Positions 44,886 through 55,602 of a stretch of 64,000 nt of DNA are shown here, piece after piece. Every line of letters begins with the position of its first letter. The stretch's first letter is position 1. The position numbers and the translations under genes are program-made. Under the pieces are notes generated by a model. That model searched no databases, had not been told where the DNA came from, and saw nothing but the letters and a program-made list of their open reading frames with translations. Origin of the DNA: Pleurostoma richardsiae. Its lineage: Eukaryota; Ascomycota; Sordariomycetes; Calosphaeriales; Pleurostomataceae. The stretch is from assembly GCA_030052745.1 (NCBI GenBank), contig JANBVO010000014.1, positions 558,001 through 622,000 on the forward strand, given 5' to 3'.

Positions 44886-45758
44886 TCAGGATGGGCCCTT
44901 TCTTCTTCTTCTCACGTTACTGCTCTCCTCGAGCTTCTCTTTTGAATCCACGGTGATAGCAGCCTTCTCCGAGGCAGCCTCGTCTGCGGGGCCAACCACC
45001 CATGTCTGGACAACTTCTTTGACCTCCTTGAATCCCGTGTCCTTCTTCTTTGCCTCCGAGAGGTGCCATATATATCCCGAGTATATTGCAACTTCTGCAA
45101 TAGCAACGACTAGGCTGCCTCCCATTGTGAGAAAGAGCCTTGCCGGTGTGCTCCACCATCGCGCCAGGATCCACAGCGTCGCCGCGCTCCCAAAAATAGT
45201 GACGAGGAAGTTCAACACCAGCATGAGCTGCCTGTGCACTTCGTTATACGTCACTTCGTCATCTCCGATGTCTGAGGTCTTGGAGGGTTTGTTGACCTCC
45301 GCGAAGGAGTGCGCGAGCGTCGAGGTGGCGGGGAAGCGTCGGGAGGCGGCCTCCGTTGGGGACGGGGGGTTGACCATGCGCTGGTATTGTCGTTCTTCCT
45401 CCTCGCGGCGGAGGCGAGCCATAAGGGCCTTGTACTCGTCGGACTGAACCGTTGTCAATGATACTACCTCAGGAGGGCTGTAGGGGGTTGACCATACGGG
45501 CTCGGGTTTAGGAGGTGGAGGAGGGACGTAGACTCGCGATCCTTGCAGTAGCCGCTCAAGGGTGTACTCAGCATCATGTGCTGCCTTCAGATTCTTCCAC
45601 AAGTCAACGATCTGGCCATGCGATATTGGCCTGCCGACAGCGGCATCATCGAGGGACGGCTCGTCCTCCACGAGCTGTGTCTCCTCTTGCTCCGTTTCCG
45701 TCTCTTTCCGTTTCTTCAGCCCCTCCACAATGGCCACCGTCATTGTAAGAAGCACCAT
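44886..45758 (-). CDS. VMA12: V-ATPase assembly factor Vma12
   Basis: Single exon, 290 residues. The block GSRVYVPPPPPKPEPVWSTP, then EYKALMARLRREEEERQYQR, is the signature of the ER-based V-ATPase assembly factor Vma12/TMEM199 family. Two membrane segments follow (residues about 180-200 and 207-227: LNFLVTIFGSAATLWIL and LFLTMGGSLVVAIAEVAIYS), then a charged, Lys-rich C-terminus. In the ER membrane it helps assemble the V0 sector with Vma21 and Vma22. The start at 45758 (MVLLTMT) fits relatives. It is divergent from the polyprenyl synthase across 406 bases. The gene is a housekeeping one and shows no oddity. Confidence 0.92.
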   Translation of the reverse strand: MVLLTMTVAIVEGLKKRKETETEQEETQLVEDEPSLDDAAVGRPISHGQIVDLWKNLKAAHDAEYTLERLLQGSRVYVPPPPPKPEPVWSTPYSPPEVVSLTTVQSDEYKALMARLRREEEERQYQRMVNPPSPTEAASRRFPATSTLAHSFAEVNKPSKTSDIGDDEVTYNEVHRQLMLVLNFLVTIFGSAATLWILARWWSTPARLFLTMGGSLVVAIAEVAIYSGYIWHLSEAKKKDTGFKEVKEVVQTWVVGPADEAASEKAAITVDSKEKLEESSNVRRRRKGPS

Positions 45759-46164
45759 CGCGACGGTTCCGGCGGCATAGCCACTGTGCAGCTACTGTTA
45801 GAGAAAGGCGCTTTGAATTGTGAATGGGAGGCGAAGAACGCCAGCCTCTTAAGCTCCTTCTAAGCTTCCAGTACCCAGATGTGACAATTGGTGGGGCGCC
45901 ATCGGATGACCGGCTGGCGTCCCACAATTCCAGCTGGCTGTTCCTGATCGAGTGCTGACCCGAACCCTGGAAGAATTCGGAGCAGCTTGACTCGCCGCCA
46001 AAAGTTTTGGAGCCGATCGGCTGAGCCCCATCACGCTTCGCATCCCGTCAGCTCAACGCCCTCAAGCCCGACCACTCCGCTGCCAGAACGACCCTCGATG
46101 CCTCTGTGACGACCGCTGCGACTACTGAGACTCAATTGGCCCTTGCGGAGGAGGATTCGCGGAG
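45759..46164. promoter_or_regulatory. Divergent promoter of VMA12 and COQ1
   Basis: A 406-base gap between two divergent housekeeping genes. The region includes an ATTGG (reverse CCAAT) at about 45888-45892. Function is inferred from arrangement. Confidence 0.5.
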
Positions 46165-47586
46165 ATGCCGCTCCGTCCGGGAGCTTCGATACTGCACGGC
46201 AGCCGTGCGGCCACTCAGACCCTGCCGCGGCGGGCCTGCTCCAAATGCCTATGGACAGAGATGGTTAACGTGAGGATACGGCAGCCCCGGGCGCTGTACC
46301 ATTCGTCGAACCGGCGGTCTTCAGCATGGACTGCAGCTGTCTCAGTGGCTGGGAACATCGTCACAAACGCCATCACTAGAGCGAAGAAGGGCGACATGGC
46401 CATCGACCCATTACGGGTCGTGGCCAAGGAGATGAAGTTCCTGACGGGCAATATCAGAAAACTCCTCGGCTCAGGGCACCCATCTCTCGACCGGGCTGCG
46501 AAATACTACACACAGGCAGAGGGCAAGCACGTCCGCCCCCTGATCGTCCTGCTCATGTCCCGCGCCACGGCCCTCTGCCCCAAGGCGCCGCCTCCCGCCC
46601 AGACACTTCAAGCCTCGGCCGCCGGCATCGACAGCTCCCTCTCACCCATATCTATCCTCCGTGACATCAACCCCTCCGCCAGCGGGCCGCTCGGCTCCCC
46701 CGACTTGGAGCCCGCGCCCGCCGACACCGACATCCTCCCCTCGCAGCGGCGCCTGGCCGAGATCACAGAGCTGATCCACACGGCATCCCTGCTGCACGAC
46801 GACGTGATCGACCACAGCGTGTCGCGGCGCGGCGCTCCATCGGCCAACCTCGAGTTCGGCAACAAGATGGCCGTGCTGGCGGGCGACTTCCTGCTGGGCC
46901 GCGCGTCGGTGGCGCTGGCGCGGCTGCGCAACGCCGAGGTCGTCGAGCTGCTGGCGACGGTGATCGCCAACCTCGTCGAGGGCGAGTTCATGCAGCTCAA
47001 GAACACGGCGCGCGACGAGCGCAACCCGGCCTGGACCGAGGACACTCTCGCCTACTACCTGCAGAAGACGTACCTCAAGACCGCCAGCCTCATCAGCAAG
47101 AGCTGCCGCGCCGCGGCGCTGCTGGGCGGCGCCGACGCGCAGACTGTCGACGCCGCCTACGCTTACGGCAAGAACCTGGGCCTGGCGTTCCAGCTGGTCG
47201 ACGATATGCTGGACTACACGCGCTCCGAGACGGAGCTGGGCAAGCCGGCGGGGGCCGACCTCGAGCTCGGCTTGGCGACGGCGCCGCTGCTCTTCGCCTG
47301 GAAGAGCATGCCTGAGCTGGGGGCGCTGGTGGGGAGAAAGTTCGCTATGGAGGGTGACGTGCAGAGGGTAAGAGAGGCCGTTCAGCAGGTCCTTGCTTGA
47401 GACAATCACTAACAGCATTCATAGGCCCGAGAGCTCGTCCTTCAGAGCAATGGTATCGAGCAGACAAGAGCGCTCGCGCAGGACTACTCCGAGCAGGCGA
47501 TCGCCGCCATCAGCGGCTTCCCCGACAGTGAGGCCAAGGAGGGCCTCATAGAAATGGCCGAGAAGACGATCAAGAGGCGGAAGTAA
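46165..47586 (+). CDS. COQ1: Polyprenyl diphosphate synthase, ubiquinone side chain
   Basis: Two exons (46165-47367, 47425-47586) separated by a 57-base intron give 454 residues. The N-terminus is rich in Arg, Ser and Ala without acids, as for mitochondrial import. Both aspartate-rich motifs of trans-prenyl synthases are present: DDVID at 212-216 (LLHDDVIDHS) and DDMLD at 346-350 (LVDDMLDYT). GKHVRPLIVLLMSRA and NLVEGEFMQLKNT are further conserved blocks. It builds the long isoprenoid tail of ubiquinone in mitochondria. The donor AGG|GTAAGA at 47368 is preferred over a later GTCCTT because it gives the conserved DVQRARELVLQSNGIEQTR. An insert between residues 145 and 195 is Pro/Ser-rich and poorly conserved, as in other fungi. 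Confidence 0.95.
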
Positions 47587-48007
47587 TTTACCCTTCTCGA
47601 CCTTTCTGCTCTGACATTTGTAACATTACGCGTGAACCAAGAAAAAAGACACATTAGACGGGTGTGGACACGCAAAAGTCAGCTCAGCATGTCTATGTAT
47701 TGTATACTGTATGACCGGGCATCGGATACAGATAGGGAGGGTCAGATGTATCAATATGCGCATACATGGTGTGGGAGTATTGGATGTTCTACAATAGACA
47801 CAACTTCTTGATGCTTATTATTGCTTTAATCTTGCTGACCCTCAACCAGGCGGAGATGAGGGCTAGGCGGTCACATTGCGGCCGGTCACCATTAACCATT
47901 TAGTCTAGGTATGACGCTTGCCCTGTCCCCGGCCTATCTTTGTTGTTGGAATCCTCCCAGTACGCCCATCAAGGATAGTCCTGACACCAGAGGGCCACAA
48001 GAGGTGT
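47587..48007. other. Convergent intergenic region
   Basis: Lies between the 3' ends of COQ1 and the hydrophobin-like gene. No gene or repeat was recognised. Confidence 0.45.
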
Positions 48008-48524
48008 CTAGATCAACATCAGCGTTGACCGCTGCAGAGGCACGACACAGGCAGGAGCACTCACCAGCAGGGCCACTTGGCAGCACATCTTGATGCCAGG
48101 GCAGGCATCCAGATTCGAATCGCCTTATTGTTTCAAACAGTGTCAGCACCCGCCATTGTGCCCCTGACCAGTGACTGCATGGCCTCGCTCGCAGTTCTGC
48201 TACAGGTCTCCATCCTGACTCACAGTCAAGCCCGTTGACGTCGTTCGGGTTCAGGTAGTACCCATACGCGGCGGCCAACCAGACGATGGGCTGCAGGTCG
48301 CCCGCGACGGCAGCGCGGCAGCACATTAGCTCGCCGTTGTTGACCGCCGCGCACTCCGGCGAGGGGTTCGTGGTCTTAAGGAGCTCGGGCGGGGGATTGT
48401 TGAGTAGATCGAGGAGCGGTCCGACGACAGGGAGGTCGGTGATGCCGTCTGGTTCAGGGGTCGGGGAGGCAAGCACGATGATGCAGCAGAGAAGCAGGGA
48501 GAGGAGAGAGATTACTCTAAACAT
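48008..48524 (-). CDS. Hydrophobin-like small secreted cysteine-rich protein
   Basis: Two exons (48524-48224, 48123-48008) give 138 residues. A clear signal peptide (MFRVISLLSLLLCCIIVLA) precedes the mature part. The mature protein has eight cysteines in the hydrophobin order C-CC-C-C-CC-C: PEC, MCC, LDC, DAC, MCC and APAC. The cysteine LDC is made by the splice itself (T|GC), which supports the model. Spacings are C-x9-CC-x31-C-x6-C-x5-CC-x10-C: the fourth-to-fifth gap is shorter than in usual class I or II hydrophobins. A hydrophobin would coat hyphae or spores and form films at air-water interfaces. A further intron near the 3' end is possible and would change the last 20 residues. It could also be another small secreted protein. 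Confidence 0.7.
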
Positions 48525-50911
48525 GATTTCTGTCTGGAAAGTCCTACACCAGGGGAATGGAAGCGGTCTGTTCTGGAGGCAAGCTGTCTAACAGCCAGCG
48601 GTGCGTCCTTGAGCGATGGAGACCATGAACAGCATCTTCACAGCCTTTATTCTACGAGGTGCTCCGTGTACACCGGTCATATTCGCCGCTCAACAGAGCA
48701 TCTTCAATCGTCGAGCCATATCAAAAATGCGTGTGACGTCTGGTGTAGAGCAGGTCGTGCCGGCTCCCCGATGTGGATCGACAGGGCACACGGCTCGGGT
48801 TCGCAGCCGTGAACCTAGCGCTTCTGCAACCCCCTGGCTCCCGGACGATCTTTGCACTAGGGGCTGCCCATCACCCAGTCTTGGCAAGCCTCAAGAGGCT
48901 TTGGCCTCGTCTTGTTGTACAAGATTGCGGCAAGCGCTGGCTCTCGGGCACCTCGCTTCCCTAGTCGCCGAATCCCAGGACGTCCCGGCTATGTCGGCTC
49001 GCATGGACTCTCACCGAGTATTGCATTTGGACATTGGCGTAATCACAGGTGTGGAAAGAAAACGTGATGTACGTAGCCAGCCTCGCCAGAAAAGTGTGCC
49101 TGCAGCAGGTTGTCCTTCTGTGCCGTCGTTATCATATGATCACGCGTTTGTTTCAGCGCGGCAGGAGCAACACGGGCGAAGACAAAGGAGTCGACGGCGT
49201 GCATGATCGATCGTATGGCGGCTTCCCGCAACGGCAGCCGATGGGAACGTCCTGTGTATCACACCTCGATCTGACCCCCAGCTTGACTCAGCTGAAACCT
49301 GCAGGCAATGCCAAATTCAGCGACGACTGCATCGGGTACCACCAGATTGAACGGAGCTATCGCCCTTTTGTCACCCGGTGGCGAGGTTAGCCCTTTTGTC
49401 CGGAGCCTCAAGAGCTCTCCCGTCCCGTCTCACCGTTTTGTATCCTGTGCTTCCTTGTCTCGGCTGAAATCTCCCGCGCCAAAAGCCAATGGTTCGCTCA
49501 GCGTGGCTGCAGCAGCCTGCAGGGAGGCAGCAGAAAGGGCGTTGCGCAAGAGGCCAAGAGGTTGGAATAGGCACGATGTGGCGCCGATCACCTAGTGCAT
49601 TCGCTGAGTATTCCCAGCCGCAACAATCGATTGGTCAATGACAATCTCAGCAGCACCTCGAGGACGTGGGGAAAAGCAAAGAAGTAAGGATAGACAGGGG
49701 GGTTGATTTGGAGCTCGATCAACAACAACCGCAGTGGTCTCATACGTGACGGATGTGACCCATAGCGGCATGTCGAAGATCAGCACGAACGTGTTCTTCA
49801 TGCGGATTCGAACCACGCATATGCAACGTAGCCTCGTCAACTTCTTAGTGTCTTGCTTCAGCTGTCCTAATCGAAGCTTGAGATGGAGGCCCGTCGTATT
49901 TCTCCCCGGCCACCGGAGATAATGCTGCTCCAAGATGCCGAGACCTTCAAACCTGCTATGCTACCACGGCCCGAAAAAGCAAGCTGAAGGCGGAGATATA
50001 TCTCCTGGTGGGTTGGTCTGATACCTGAGACATTCCAACGGCGAGGTGCTAGGCACTGCTCCAGCTTCCACTCCCACAACTTCCTCCCTTGCCCGTCTCT
50101 AGATGTCGCCTTTGTGGTGATTTTTTTTTCTTTTCTTTTTGGCCAATATTCCGGCCTTGTACCAGCTACTATCACACCTACTAGTCTCTACGACTACGTA
50201 CCTTTCTTATCTTGTATCCCAAGCAGTCCAGTTGCCATCTTCACTTGGCCCGGCCCCTGATTTCCTTGGAAGGTAGCGGTGTCAAGTAAGCTGTCTGGCC
50301 GGGATGTCAATTCTCAAGCTAGGTGACCCCTGCTCATTAGCGGGTGGCTTTCCTGGAGTCACAGGGGATCTTCGTGACTCTCGGGGCCTTCCTTCTTTTT
50401 CACTGTTCGTCATCTCGATTAGAACTTCATTTTTTTTCAGAAATCGGTCATCGATACAGAAAGGCTAGTCTGGCTGAGGTATCTGACGCGATATATCGAT
50501 ACTTGTGGATGGACTTCAGGTAGTCAAGGGTTTCATTCCACCTTAAGTCGGGTCAGAAGCAGGCTCCCCATGCCGTGCCGAAAACAGACCGTTTCGATGT
50601 TTCCGATGGACTTTATACCGTGAGACATCTCATAAGCTCACCAATAACTGGTCTTTGTGATGCCGATTCCCAGATTCGCGTAACCCATCGAGTCCCGGTC
50701 TTTGCAGAGGGACGGATCCAACACTGCCACCCTCTCCCGTCGCCCCTATAACGAGTCAATCTTGCCACTACCAAGCCCTTGCAAGCTTCACCGAGCAACA
50801 AGACAGAGGCATACCAAAGGAAGAGGACGTACCATCGTTTGTCCACCGCCGCTCTTTGAAATTTAAACGATCCCCGATTCGCTGCTTACGCAAGCGAACA
50901 TTGACGATACC
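48525..50911. other. Gene-poor stretch between hydrophobin-like gene and P450
   Basis: Nearly 2.4 kb without a supported gene. The longest frame (48616-49206, 196 codons) is arginine-rich with no family features and no splice context. A T-rich tract lies at about 50121-50139. A tRNA B-box-like GGATTCGAACC at 49804-49814 was examined and rejected. The last 700 bases probably contain the P450 promoter. Confidence 0.5.
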
Positions 50912-52853
50912 ATGGCGATCATTCTAGGCGGTGCTCTTACACTCTTCATTGATGCGTTCATCATCCTTACAATTGCCACGCCGGTTATCATCCTTGGGAA
51001 TCTCGCTTGCCGTCTGTCGTCGGATGCCTCACTGTCCAAGAACCTGCCATGGGCTGGAGTCGTATCTGCCGGTCCTCTTGCCCGCGCGAGGGCGACGCTC
51101 GCCAGCTTTCTCGGGATGGAGGCTCTGATAACCGAAGGCTACAATAAAGTTGGTAGATCTCCTCTAATATATCGAAACCACTATTAACTTGCTCAAGTAC
51201 TCGAAGAATGGCCGAGTCTACGTCTTACCGCACATACTGACCGGCCCGGAAGTTGTCGTTCCCATGTCACAGGCACGATGGCTCGCAGAGCAACCCGCCC
51301 ACGTTCTTGATCAGACTGAGGTTAACAGGCAGTTCCTCGAGGCTGACCACACCTTTCTCCACCGCAACATCGTCCGCGAGCCCGTTCACCCTGGTGTTAT
51401 TCGTCGTGAGCTCACCCACAAGCTTGCGGGCTTCACCGGCGACATCATCGACGAGCTCGAGAAGGCTCTGGTGGAGAACTGGGGCACAAACACAGAGGAC
51501 TGGAGGGAGATCAGGGTCTACGATACTATGCTAGATGTTATTACTAGACTGTCGACACGAGTCTTTGTCGGCGAAGAGCTGTGCCGGAACAAGGAGTTCT
51601 CCCAAGCTGCGCGCACCTTCGACAAGAACGTAGTTGTTTCAGCAGCAGCTCTCAACCTCTTGCCCGGGTTCCTCAAACCGTAAGCAAACAAAACACTCTC
51701 GCTTTCCGTGGGACAACTCTCAACAGCAGTCGCTAGCGCATGGCATGAAGTTCTGCGTTCAGTGGATTGGTGAAGCTGACTTTGCCCATCTCTAGCATCA
51801 TGGGCCCAATTCTTTCCGCATATGACCACCTGCAGTATCTCAAAATGGCTAAATATGTCGTACCCTTGATCAAGGAGCGCCTAGCGCTGGTGGGACAAGC
51901 CGAAAAGTTCCCATTCTTGCAAGGCAAACCTCGGGTAGGGCGTTCACCCTCCCTCCATGTAGATACGAGCAAGCCTGACATTATCCCTGCAGGACGACTA
52001 CATTCAATGGGCCATCGATCATGGTCGCGCCCACCATGACCCCCTCGAGCTCACTCCCTCTGTCATTGCCCGCCGGCTTGCCTGCCTTTGCTTCGCCGCC
52101 ATCCAATCCTCCGTCATCAGCTTGACGAACTGCCTTTTCGACATCGCAGCCTCGCGTTCCTGTTCTGACGACCTTGCAGCTATGCGGGACGAAGTCCTCT
52201 TCGAAATCAGTCCCGACACTCTCGCATCCGATGCGCACGATATATCGTCAATGTGGTCCAAGGCCGCCCTGGCACGCATGACCCGCGTCGACTCTGCTCT
52301 GCGCGAGAGCATGCGTCTAAACGGCTTCGTCGCCCGCGGCATCATGAAGTTGGTGGTCGCACCAGGCGGCGTGACGCTGCCGGACGGGACACATATACCA
52401 CGGGGTACTAAGGTCGGCGTCCAAGCGTATAGTGTGCACCGGGATGAGGACATCTACCCGGATGCCGAGCGGTACAACGCCTTCCGCTTCTGCCCGACGA
52501 GGTATGAGGGGAGTGTGGGAGGGGATGGTGCACAGGAGAAGGCAAGGACAACGGCACCGCACGCCCTGGTCACGACGAGCCCGACGTTCCTCGCATTCAG
52601 CCATGGGCCTAATGCCTGGTAAGTGCAGTTCTCGCGTTAAAGCTCTTCTTAATACTCTATACTTGGCTTCGACTAACAGCTAGAAAGTCCCGGGCGGTTC
52701 TTCGCTGCCAACCAGCTGAAGCTCGCCCTCGCCCATATCGCTCTTCATTACGAAATCGAACCGATTGCTAGAAGGCCAGAGAATAAGTGGTTCGTAGGGA
52801 GCATGGCTCCGCCCATGTGGGAAACCCTGAGGGTACGGCGGAGGAAGACATGA
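50912..52853 (+). CDS. Cytochrome P450 monooxygenase
   Basis: Five exons (50912-51148, 51198-51679, 51796-51934, 51993-52618, 52688-52853) give 549 residues. An N-terminal membrane anchor (LFIDAFIILTIATPVIILG) is followed by a proline turn. The ExxR helix reads ALRESMRLN, then AERYNAFRF, and the heme motif is FSHGPNACPGRFFA with the thiolate C495, whose codon spans the last intron. The pattern YSKNGRVYVLPHILTGPEVV and TRLSTRVFVGEELCRN is like fungal ent-kaurene oxidase or ascomycete secondary-metabolite P450s. Substrate unknown. The donor of intron 1 is GTTGGT, a weaker site. It is convergent with a reductase-ferredoxin fusion gene that could in principle supply electrons, though fungal ER P450s normally use CPR. 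Confidence 0.92.
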
Positions 52854-53691
52854 GTTGAGGTGTCTGTCCTGTTGGGAACAGCGGCTTGTCATCGACATGC
52901 GCTGCAACTCGGGACAATCATAATGGTAATTTTAGTAGTAGTTTGAAGGCAACCCATTTTCCTAGTTCTCATTACCTCCTCGTAATCTGTATCTAGGGTC
53001 ATGGGACCATCCAATCGGCAGATAACCTCCCTGTTGTGCTGCCTTACGCTCTACGTCTTGTTACCCCGATATAGTGACTACTCCAGGTATTCTCTTCATG
53101 GCTAGAATAAACTGCGAAATAAGTTTAAACTTGTGGTGAGCCGTCCTAGCTCCACGTCTAACTGTACCGGCGGGTTGGCATCGAGGTCTCCCTACTTGAC
53201 TGACAGGCTTGACCTACGTTTTCCCTCCCAGCTTCTCATCCTCATAATCTGACGAAGGATGTCTACGTTAAATACTTAAATCGTAAAACGGACCTTTTCG
53301 GGTACATACGACCATACCCAGCAGAATACACGGGATCCCGTCCGCTCTCCCCTCGTTAAACTGCTGAGGGCCGGATTAGTAGTTGGGTCGGTGACGACCA
53401 GCGAATACCCGGTGTTGTATGTTTTTGCATCCTTTTTCCCCTTCAACAATTTTGCTTCTCTCTTTCTCTCGTGCCTACTATTCCATTTGTCAAGTGTTCC
53501 AATCGTATAGTACCTGTGTAGTCTTGATCAATGACACTAGATGCAGACGCCATAGGCCTCGCTGTCGTGAGCATTACGAGTGGTCTTCTCTTGCCTCTCG
53601 AGTACGCACCATTTGTCAAGACGCCGAAGTCCAGAACACAGCCCAGATGCTGAGAATTTTAAGGGTTCGATCTATGGTAGCTATTGATTTC
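52854..53691. other. Convergent intergenic region
   Basis: Separates the 3' ends of the P450 and the MOSC fusion gene. The 92-codon plus frame at 53419-53697 has no recognised feature. No repeat or RNA gene seen. Confidence 0.45.
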
Positions 53692-55602
53692 TTATAGATC
53701 GAACTCAAGCACCTCGCTAGCGGGTCTAGCAACACACACCCTGACAGTTCCGCCTATCTGCATGCCACCGGCGACTTTCCCGCACTTCAGAGCGGCCTCG
53801 CAGGAGCCACATGAGCCGACGCGACATCCATAGTCTGGCGTCAGCCCGGCTTGCTCGGCCAGCTCCAAGATTGAGGGTCCCATCTCGTCCAACTCTGTGG
53901 AGTCAGCGATGCCGTCCTCTCTTCCAAGCTTTAGAGCCTCCCCATTTGGAATCGGGCTATCCGAATGCAAGTGCTGCAGCAAAGGTTTCCGTCGTTGCCA
54001 AACCAGTTTGCGTTTGGAGCGCAAGAGCCTCACCTCTGCGGTGTCCAGGGGTGGCTTCTCCTGCTGCGATCCGAAGTTCTCACTGAATATCATGGACTTT
54101 TGGATGCCAATCGCGGAGAGGAACTGCCTCATCGTGTGCTCGAAGGCCACCGGACCGCAGAGGTAGACCGTGGAGAAGCGGCCCTCTACTTCGATGGGCT
54201 TTATTTGCAGGGGATCCATGTAGTACGGAGCCCCGAGGAGATCTTTTAGAGTCTCTAGTGTCGGCCGCCCGTTGTAAATAGTCATGTGCTCACTGTGAAG
54301 CATCCGCCCAGGTCCTCTTTCAGCGCGATCGTCTGCTCTCGTGAGGAACAGGACGGCTTGTAGGCCCAGCTCCCGAGCGTTAGGGGTTGATAAGAGGTTG
54401 TGCAGCTCCTTGACGAAGGGAATGTCGTCAACGCTGGGCGAAACGTGGATCCAAACAGCCGGAGCACGCTGCATGACTTGATGCTCGAGATGAGCCTGCA
54501 GCATGCTGAGCATGGGAGTGATGCCAATGCCTGCGGATATATAGACTTGCCGACCAGGGATCGCTGGTGACCAATCCAGGCAGAAGCTGCCCGAGGGTGA
54601 CCGGATGTGGAGGACGGTGCCCATTTCGCAGTTGTTATGCATCCAGGTCGAGGCAGCGCCCGCCATCTTTATACTGATACGGTACTGCGGCGGCGCAGCA
54701 CGGTGCTCATCCGATGTGTAACTCGATATGGACCAACTTCGCAGCAGCCCATTTGGGAGACGGACAGTGAGAAACTGCCCCGGAAGGTACGCAGCTAGAG
54801 GCCGGCCATCCTCACCGTCTGGCACGAGATAAAACGACTTCACGTTCGGGGTCTCAGCCTGCACCCGAGTCACCCGAACAGACCTCCATCCCTTCCACGA
54901 GTTCATCTTCTGGAGAGACCGGTCTCGCAGAACGGATAGCTTTCGCCGAAATATAAGCCTGTTCATATTCAGGAGGTCAGGGTCTTCGGCGAGCAGGTTG
55001 AACGTGTCTCGTGTGGATAGAGAAGCGTCGTAGGCCAGCCTGGTGACAGTCGCGCAGTCTACTGGGGCAACGCCGGTCCGCCTCGACTTAAGCACTGCGA
55101 TGTGGCCAGGGTGTATTCTACCCCCGTGTAGAATCTTGAGGTAGACGCCGCACTTCCCCGTCGCGGCCAGCGCCTGGAGCCATTTATCGCTCTGGCCGCA
55201 GCGCCACGCGAGTTTGAAGCAGGGGACGCGGCTCCCGCAGACTTGCAGAAGCACGTCCGGGCCGATCTGCCAGATATCGCCGATATGGAAGTCGCTCTCC
55301 GATACTGCTGCGTCGTCGCACTGGAACGTGATGTTCTCTCCCCAGTGGCACCAGTCCCAGGCATCCCGAGCAACCCCCAAACGCTGTGTCCAGTAGTCGT
55401 AATGGTGGGCAAAGAAGCCATAGACCTCGCCGTCGTGAGCGGCGGGCTCGTTGCCATGGATTCCCAGGGTCCCTTCCAGAGTTATTGATTCTGATGGGCT
55501 TGTAAGGGGGGAGTGGATGATGGAAGTGGATACTCGCATGCCGTTGATGTCTAGCCATTGTGGCACCGACTGGCTCACTGCGATAACCCTCATAGACATC
55601 AT
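53692..55602 (-). CDS. MOSC domain / ferredoxin reductase / 2Fe-2S ferredoxin fusion
   Basis: Single exon, 636 residues. The N-terminal third is a MOSC domain of the YiiM type (GEVYGFFAHHYDYW; QVCGSRVPCFKLAWR), a fold that binds or passes on molybdenum cofactor. The middle is a ferredoxin-NADP reductase module: FAD-binding RSWSISSYTSDE and nucleotide-binding SAGIGITPMLSMLQ and YLCGP. The C-terminus is a plant-type 2Fe-2S ferredoxin with C593, C598, C601 (CRVGSCGSC) and C623 (VRVCVARP). Electrons would run NAD(P)H to FAD to iron-sulfur to the MOSC centre. By analogy with mARC and bacterial YiiM/YcbX it might reduce N-hydroxylated or similar compounds. The frame is open upstream to 55689 but without ATG; starts at 55602, 55599 and 55593 are all possible. 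Confidence 0.9.
   Translation of the reverse strand: MMSMRVIAVSQSVPQWLDINGMRVSTSIIHSPLTSPSESITLEGTLGIHGNEPAAHDGEVYGFFAHHYDYWTQRLGVARDAWDWCHWGENITFQCDDAAVSESDFHIGDIWQIGPDVLLQVCGSRVPCFKLAWRCGQSDKWLQALAATGKCGVYLKILHGGRIHPGHIAVLKSRRTGVAPVDCATVTRLAYDASLSTRDTFNLLAEDPDLLNMNRLIFRRKLSVLRDRSLQKMNSWKGWRSVRVTRVQAETPNVKSFYLVPDGEDGRPLAAYLPGQFLTVRLPNGLLRSWSISSYTSDEHRAAPPQYRISIKMAGAASTWMHNNCEMGTVLHIRSPSGSFCLDWSPAIPGRQVYISAGIGITPMLSMLQAHLEHQVMQRAPAVWIHVSPSVDDIPFVKELHNLLSTPNARELGLQAVLFLTRADDRAERGPGRMLHSEHMTIYNGRPTLETLKDLLGAPYYMDPLQIKPIEVEGRFSTVYLCGPVAFEHTMRQFLSAIGIQKSMIFSENFGSQQEKPPLDTAEVRLLRSKRKLVWQRRKPLLQHLHSDSPIPNGEALKLGREDGIADSTELDEMGPSILELAEQAGLTPDYGCRVGSCGSCEAALKCGKVAGGMQIGGTVRVCVARPASEVLEFDL

Noticed and set aside
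46642-47418. 258-codon minus-strand frame over COQ1
   Set aside because: Antisense shadow of conserved prenyl-synthase coding sequence.
49804-49814. tRNA B-box-like GGATTCGAACC on the minus strand
   Set aside because: No A box, acceptor stem pairing or T-stem of five good pairs could be built around it within 100 bases.
50121-50139. T-rich run as a transposon tail
   Set aside because: No adjacent coding sequence, target duplication or second end; a simple homopolymer-type tract.
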